Shown one piece after another: positions 5,513 to 7,961 of a stretch of DNA of 7,961 nt. Under the pieces are notes generated by a model. It made no database searches, had not been told where the DNA came from, and saw only the letters and a list, made by a program, of their open reading frames with translations. The stretch covers positions 1-7,961 of the forward strand of contig DASRJR010000400.1 of assembly GCA_035649395.1 (NCBI GenBank). The letters are read 5' to 3'. Position numbers and translations under genes: made by a program. Every line of letters starts with the position of its first letter. Position 1 is the first letter of the stretch. The DNA is from Gp6-AA40 sp035649395 (lineage in GTDB: Bacteria > Acidobacteriota > Vicinamibacteria > Vicinamibacterales > UBA2999).

Positions 5513-6814
5513 ATGCCGCCACGATTGCTCGTTGCCGGAGCCGCCTGTCTGTTTGCACTCAGCAGCCTGTGGTCCGTGGTCGACGCACAGGGCGCGCGGG
5601 CGTTCATGGGGTCACCCGAGGATCCGGCGATCCGCTACTCGACGGCCCCGCTCGACAACGTCATCGAGGACCTGAACCGGCGGATTCGCGACGGCTCGCT
5701 CCATCTCACTTCGGAGGGGCGAGGCGGCTTCCTGCGCTCCACGCTCGAGGCGCTGCAGCTGCCGCTCGACTCGCAGCTCCTGGTCTTCTCGCGGGCGAGC
5801 CTGCAGGGCAGGAGGATCAACGAACAGAATCCGCGCGCGCTGTTCTTCGACGAGCGCGTTGCCCTCGGGTGGGTACGGGACGGCGATCTGATCGAGGTTG
5901 CGGTGCACGACACAGCGGCCGGTGTGGTGTTCTACACCCTCGATCAGCACGCCGACACGGCGACGGGATCGCCCGAGTTCAAGCGTGCATTCATCTGCCT
6001 CGGCTGTCACAAGGCCGGCGACACGCTCGGCGTGCCCGGCTTCCTGATGTTCAGCACGACGCGGCCCGATCAACTTCAGCCGGCAGGCATCCCACGTCCG
6101 ATCGATCAGAGCGATCCGCTGGCCGCCCGGTTCGGCGGATGGTTCGTCACCGGCACCTCAGGCGCGTCACGACACATGGGTAACGATCTGGCGGCGCTCG
6201 ACGGACGCGCGACCCGCGAGCTCGTCTCGACCGATGGGCTGTACGACCCCGACGGCTACCCAGTGGCGTCCAGCGACATCGTGGCTCACCTGGTGTTCAC
6301 CCATCAGGCACGGATGACGAACCTGCTGACGCGAGCTGCCTGGGAAGCGCGTGCGGCCGATCCCTCGCTGCATCCACCGTTCACGTCGACTCCAGACGAG
6401 AACGCCCGGATCGCCGCGATGATGCAGGGCGTCGCGCGAGAGGTCGTCGATCATCTCCTGTTCGTCGACGAAGCGAAGCTGACCGCCACTATTCGAGGCG
6501 CGTCCGGTTTCGCGGAGCGGTTCTCGACCCGTGGTCCGCGCGATCGCCAGGGACGATCGCTGTACCAGCTCGATCTGAATCAGCGGTTGATGAAGTATCC
6601 GTGCAGCTTTCTCGTCTACTCGCCGGCGTTCGACGCCCTGCCGACCGGGGCCAAGGATCCGATCTATCGCCGGCTGTGGCAGGTGTTATCGGGACAGGAG
6701 CAGGACGCGCGCTATCAATCCGCGCTCTCGGCGATCGATCGACGCGCGATCGTCGAAATCCTGCGCGAGACGAAGCGGGATCTGCCCCAATACTTTCAGG
6801 GCGCGATCGACTGA
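5513..6814 (+). CDS. Mono-haem c-type cytochrome-like exported protein, complete (copy 2)
   Basis: This 433-residue protein has a signal peptide (hydrophobic core about 5-22, VDA cleavage site 23-25). The frame stays open upstream to 5192, but the ATG at 5513 is preferred because it places this signal peptide at the N-terminus and because the upstream stretch lies opposite the AlkZ-like gene. The N-terminal part has VFSRASLQ (91-98), NPRALFF (106-112) and FYT (140-142). One haem c site follows, C162-L-G-C165-H166, then GGWFVTGT (208-215) and RHMGN (220-224), whose Met or His may be the distal ligand. The C-terminal part has LFVDEA, GPRDR (from 341), YPCS (362-365), FDALP (373-377) and AIVEILR (412-418). 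It is paralogous to the gene at 2-892. Similar conserved hypothetical haem proteins exist in acidobacteria and planctomycetes as far as I recall, but I know no assigned function. Electron transfer in the periplasm is inferred from the haem motif. Confidence 0.88.
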   Translation: MPPRLLVAGAACLFALSSLWSVVDAQGARAFMGSPEDPAIRYSTAPLDNVIEDLNRRIRDGSLHLTSEGRGGFLRSTLEALQLPLDSQLLVFSRASLQGRRINEQNPRALFFDERVALGWVRDGDLIEVAVHDTAAGVVFYTLDQHADTATGSPEFKRAFICLGCHKAGDTLGVPGFLMFSTTRPDQLQPAGIPRPIDQSDPLAARFGGWFVTGTSGASRHMGNDLAALDGRATRELVSTDGLYDPDGYPVASSDIVAHLVFTHQARMTNLLTRAAWEARAADPSLHPPFTSTPDENARIAAMMQGVAREVVDHLLFVDEAKLTATIRGASGFAERFSTRGPRDRQGRSLYQLDLNQRLMKYPCSFLVYSPAFDALPTGAKDPIYRRLWQVLSGQEQDARYQSALSAIDRRAIVEILRETKRDLPQYFQGAID

Positions 6815-6825
6815 ACCTGCGATCG
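6804..6825. terminator. Small hairpin at the stop of the second cytochrome gene
   Basis: CGATCG at 6804-6809 and again at 6820-6825 can pair over a 10-base loop that contains the TGA stop. It lies at the junction with the convergent small gene (6829-7056) and could serve both strands. It is short, has no T-run, and CGATCG is self-palindromic and frequent in this GC-rich DNA. Confidence 0.2.
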
Positions 6826-6828
6826 GGG

Positions 6829-7056
6829 TCACGTCTGACGGTTCCGCTGCTCCTGCAGCACATCGGCGAGCGCGAGCATCGCGCCGGCGGCGGCGGCCAG
6901 CACGATGACGCTGCCGATACCGTGGTTCTGTTTGGTCGCGCGCGGCAGACGCGTGATCCCTTCCGGCGTATGCATGGCTCGCCGCGTGGCGCGGCGTACC
7001 AGCATCGTCGTCGCCGAACCGATGAGTCCCAGTCCAACCGTGCGTCCCATCCTCAT
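6829..7056 (-). CDS. Small membrane protein
   Basis: This 75-residue protein has a glycine-rich hydrophobic N-terminal stretch (7-20), a very basic segment (21-45, rich in Arg/Lys, including RRATRRAM and RLPRATK), a strong transmembrane helix (about 46-65, IGSVIVLAAAAGAMLALA) and a charged tail (DVLQEQRNRQT). The arrangement of two hydrophobic segments around a basic linker recalls DUF4235-type small membrane proteins, but this is a weak impression. Codon third positions are strongly G/C, as in the neighbouring genes, which supports it over the arginine-rich overlapping plus-strand frame. A GAGG motif 8 bases upstream supports the ATG at 7056; an alternative ATG is two codons inside. It converges on the second cytochrome gene with a 14-base gap and lies 116 bases after the MBL gene on the same strand. 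Confidence 0.6.
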   Translation of the reverse strand: MRMGRTVGLGLIGSATTMLVRRATRRAMHTPEGITRLPRATKQNHGIGSVIVLAAAAGAMLALADVLQEQRNRQT

Positions 7057-7064
7057 GGTCGTTG

Positions 7065-7068
7065 CCTC
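7065..7068 (-). promoter_or_regulatory. Ribosome-binding site (GAGG) of the small membrane protein
   Basis: The minus strand reads GAGG, 8 bases before the ATG at 7056. It is the clearest Shine-Dalgarno match near any start in the window and supports this small gene. The remaining gap up to the MBL stop (7069-7172) shows no convincing promoter or terminator. Confidence 0.4.
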
Positions 7069-7172
7069 ACGCAGGGTGCGTGCAAACCGGCCGCCAGCGC
7101 GGGCGACCGGACTGCGCTCGATTTGCCAAGAGAATTCGTGTCGCCCGTTGTAGTGGATTCAGTCTCGAATGG

Positions 7173-7961
7173 TCAGCGGTTGGAAGGGGCCGCCGGCTTG
7201 AGGCCGGCGTACACCGCGTCGACGAACTGATCCTTCGACCAGCCGGGCGCGCTGCCGTACAGGCCGTCGAACTCCATTGTCGGGTTCGCCGCCTTGACCT
7301 GTGCGAGCGTGCGGCCGCGTTTGATCATGTCCTGCACGCGGTCGCGGATGATCGTCACCATGTCGCGATACTCGACGAGGTCGGCCTCATCGGAGATCCG
7401 CCCGTGGCCCGGCACGATCATCGTCCCGCCTTCGGTCTTTTCACCAGGGATCGCAAGAGCGAGCAGCTCGTTGAGGGCATCGACCACTCCGGTGATGGTG
7501 CCGCCATGCGCCGCATCGATCATCGGATAGCTGACGGTCGAATAGACGTCGCCCGCGGCGATCACATCGGATCGACGGAAGAAGACCAGGCTGTCGCCAT
7601 CAGTGTGCGCGCCCGGCACGTGGACGAGTTGAACGCCTTCGCCGTTGGTGAAGAACTCCTTGCGTGGCGCGGAAAACGTCGATGTCGGCCATGCCGCCAC
7701 CGGCCGGGGCGTTTCCGAACCGGCGGGCGTGCTCATCCGCTGAAGGACGAGCTCGTTGGCAATGATTTCTGCTCGCGGCGCCGTGCCGACACCAACCTGC
7801 GCGACCCCGCGGCCGGAGTTCGGCTGCCCTGCTGCTGCCACGCGCTCGTTGCCGCCCGTGTGATCCGCATGCATGTGTGTGTTGATGATGTAGCGAACGG
7901 GACGATTCGAGAGTTTGCGAATCGCCGCGAGCACGTCATCCGTGTTCTGAGCGAGACCCGT
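7173..7961 (-). CDS. Metallo-beta-lactamase-fold hydrolase, 5'-truncated by the window edge
   Basis: The reading frame is open to the last base, so the gene starts beyond the window; 262 C-terminal residues are present. The GTG at 7934 is internal: upstream codons read TGLAQNTDD, continuing into VLAAIRKL as is usual in this family. Zinc-binding signatures are complete: H29-M-H31-A-D33-H34 (INTHMHADHTGGN), H119 in PGAHTDGD, D138 in AAGDVYS and H186 in VPGHG, numbered from the window edge. It is therefore probably an active di-zinc hydrolase of the broad MBL superfamily. A low-complexity Gly/Pro-containing stretch lies between the first two motifs (about 44-98). The C-terminus (VKAANPTMEFDGLYG...FVDAVYAGLKP) is typical of exported MBL-fold proteins of acidobacteria. 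The substrate cannot be told from sequence; a signal peptide is expected in the missing part. Confidence 0.9.
   Translation of the reverse strand, partial: TGLAQNTDDVLAAIRKLSNRPVRYIINTHMHADHTGGNERVAAAGQPNSGRGVAQVGVGTAPRAEIIANELVLQRMSTPAGSETPRPVAAWPTSTFSAPRKEFFTNGEGVQLVHVPGAHTDGDSLVFFRRSDVIAAGDVYSTVSYPMIDAAHGGTITGVVDALNELLALAIPGEKTEGGTMIVPGHGRISDEADLVEYRDMVTIIRDRVQDMIKRGRTLAQVKAANPTMEFDGLYGSAPGWSKDQFVDAVYAGLKPAAPSNR

Noticed and set aside
5538..5550. Possible lipoprotein cysteine (C12) in the signal peptide of the second cytochrome
   Set aside because: The residues before it (GAA) do not fit the lipobox, and the cysteine is too close to the N-terminus. A signal peptidase I site at VDA is more likely.
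7191..7209. Hairpin CGCCGGC/GCCGGCG near the end of the MBL gene as a terminator
   Set aside because: It lies inside the last codons of the gene, has no T-run after it on the minus strand, and can arise from GC-rich codons.
6601..7230. Plus-strand open frame of 209 codons across the end of the second cytochrome gene and the small membrane gene
   Set aside because: Arg/Gly-rich shadow frame that shares its first part with a conserved coding region in another frame; no domain or signal.

Overview
The window looks like a piece of chromosome from an acidobacterium, perhaps from the Vicinamibacteria. This is inferred from high GC content with strongly GC-biased third codon positions, a DUF3738 (TIGR03435, 'soil-associated') protein, a Ser/Thr kinase fused to TolB-like and TPR regions, and an exported metallo-beta-lactamase-fold hydrolase. 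No RNA genes, insertion sequences, CRISPR arrays or phage genes were seen. Coding density is high and no gap reaches 150 bases.

Layout from left to right: (1) the 3' part of an exported mono-haem c-type cytochrome-like protein (2-892, +), whose stop codon lies in a strong hairpin; (2) a small double-CxxC zinc-ribbon protein (963-1337, +); (3) a 747-residue soluble Ser/Thr kinase with a TolB-like domain and TPR-like repeats (1431-3674, +); (4) an exported DUF3738 protein (3732-4598, +) behind a TTGACA promoter overlapped by interleaved palindromes that look like a repressor operator; (5) a winged-helix, AlkZ-related protein on the minus strand (5433-4564), whose 3' end overlaps the DUF3738 gene; (6) a complete paralogue of the first gene (5513-6814, +); (7) a small membrane protein (7056-6829, -); (8) the 3' part of an MBL-fold hydrolase (7961-7173, -) that runs off the window.

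The most notable feature is the pair of paralogous mono-haem proteins, in the same orientation, bracketing the kinase, DUF3738 and AlkZ-like genes. They share a C-terminal block of about 115 residues, with roughly 60% identity counted by eye, that I cannot assign to a named domain. Several genes (kinase, DUF3738, AlkZ-like, possibly the second cytochrome) have -10-like boxes only 8-11 bases before the start codon, which suggests leaderless or nearly leaderless mRNAs. The three exported or membrane gene types (haem protein, DUF3738, MBL hydrolase) point to envelope functions. The kinase and zinc-ribbon protein look cytoplasmic, and the AlkZ-like protein is probably a DNA-binding or repair factor. 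A shared pathway is not demonstrated by the sequence.
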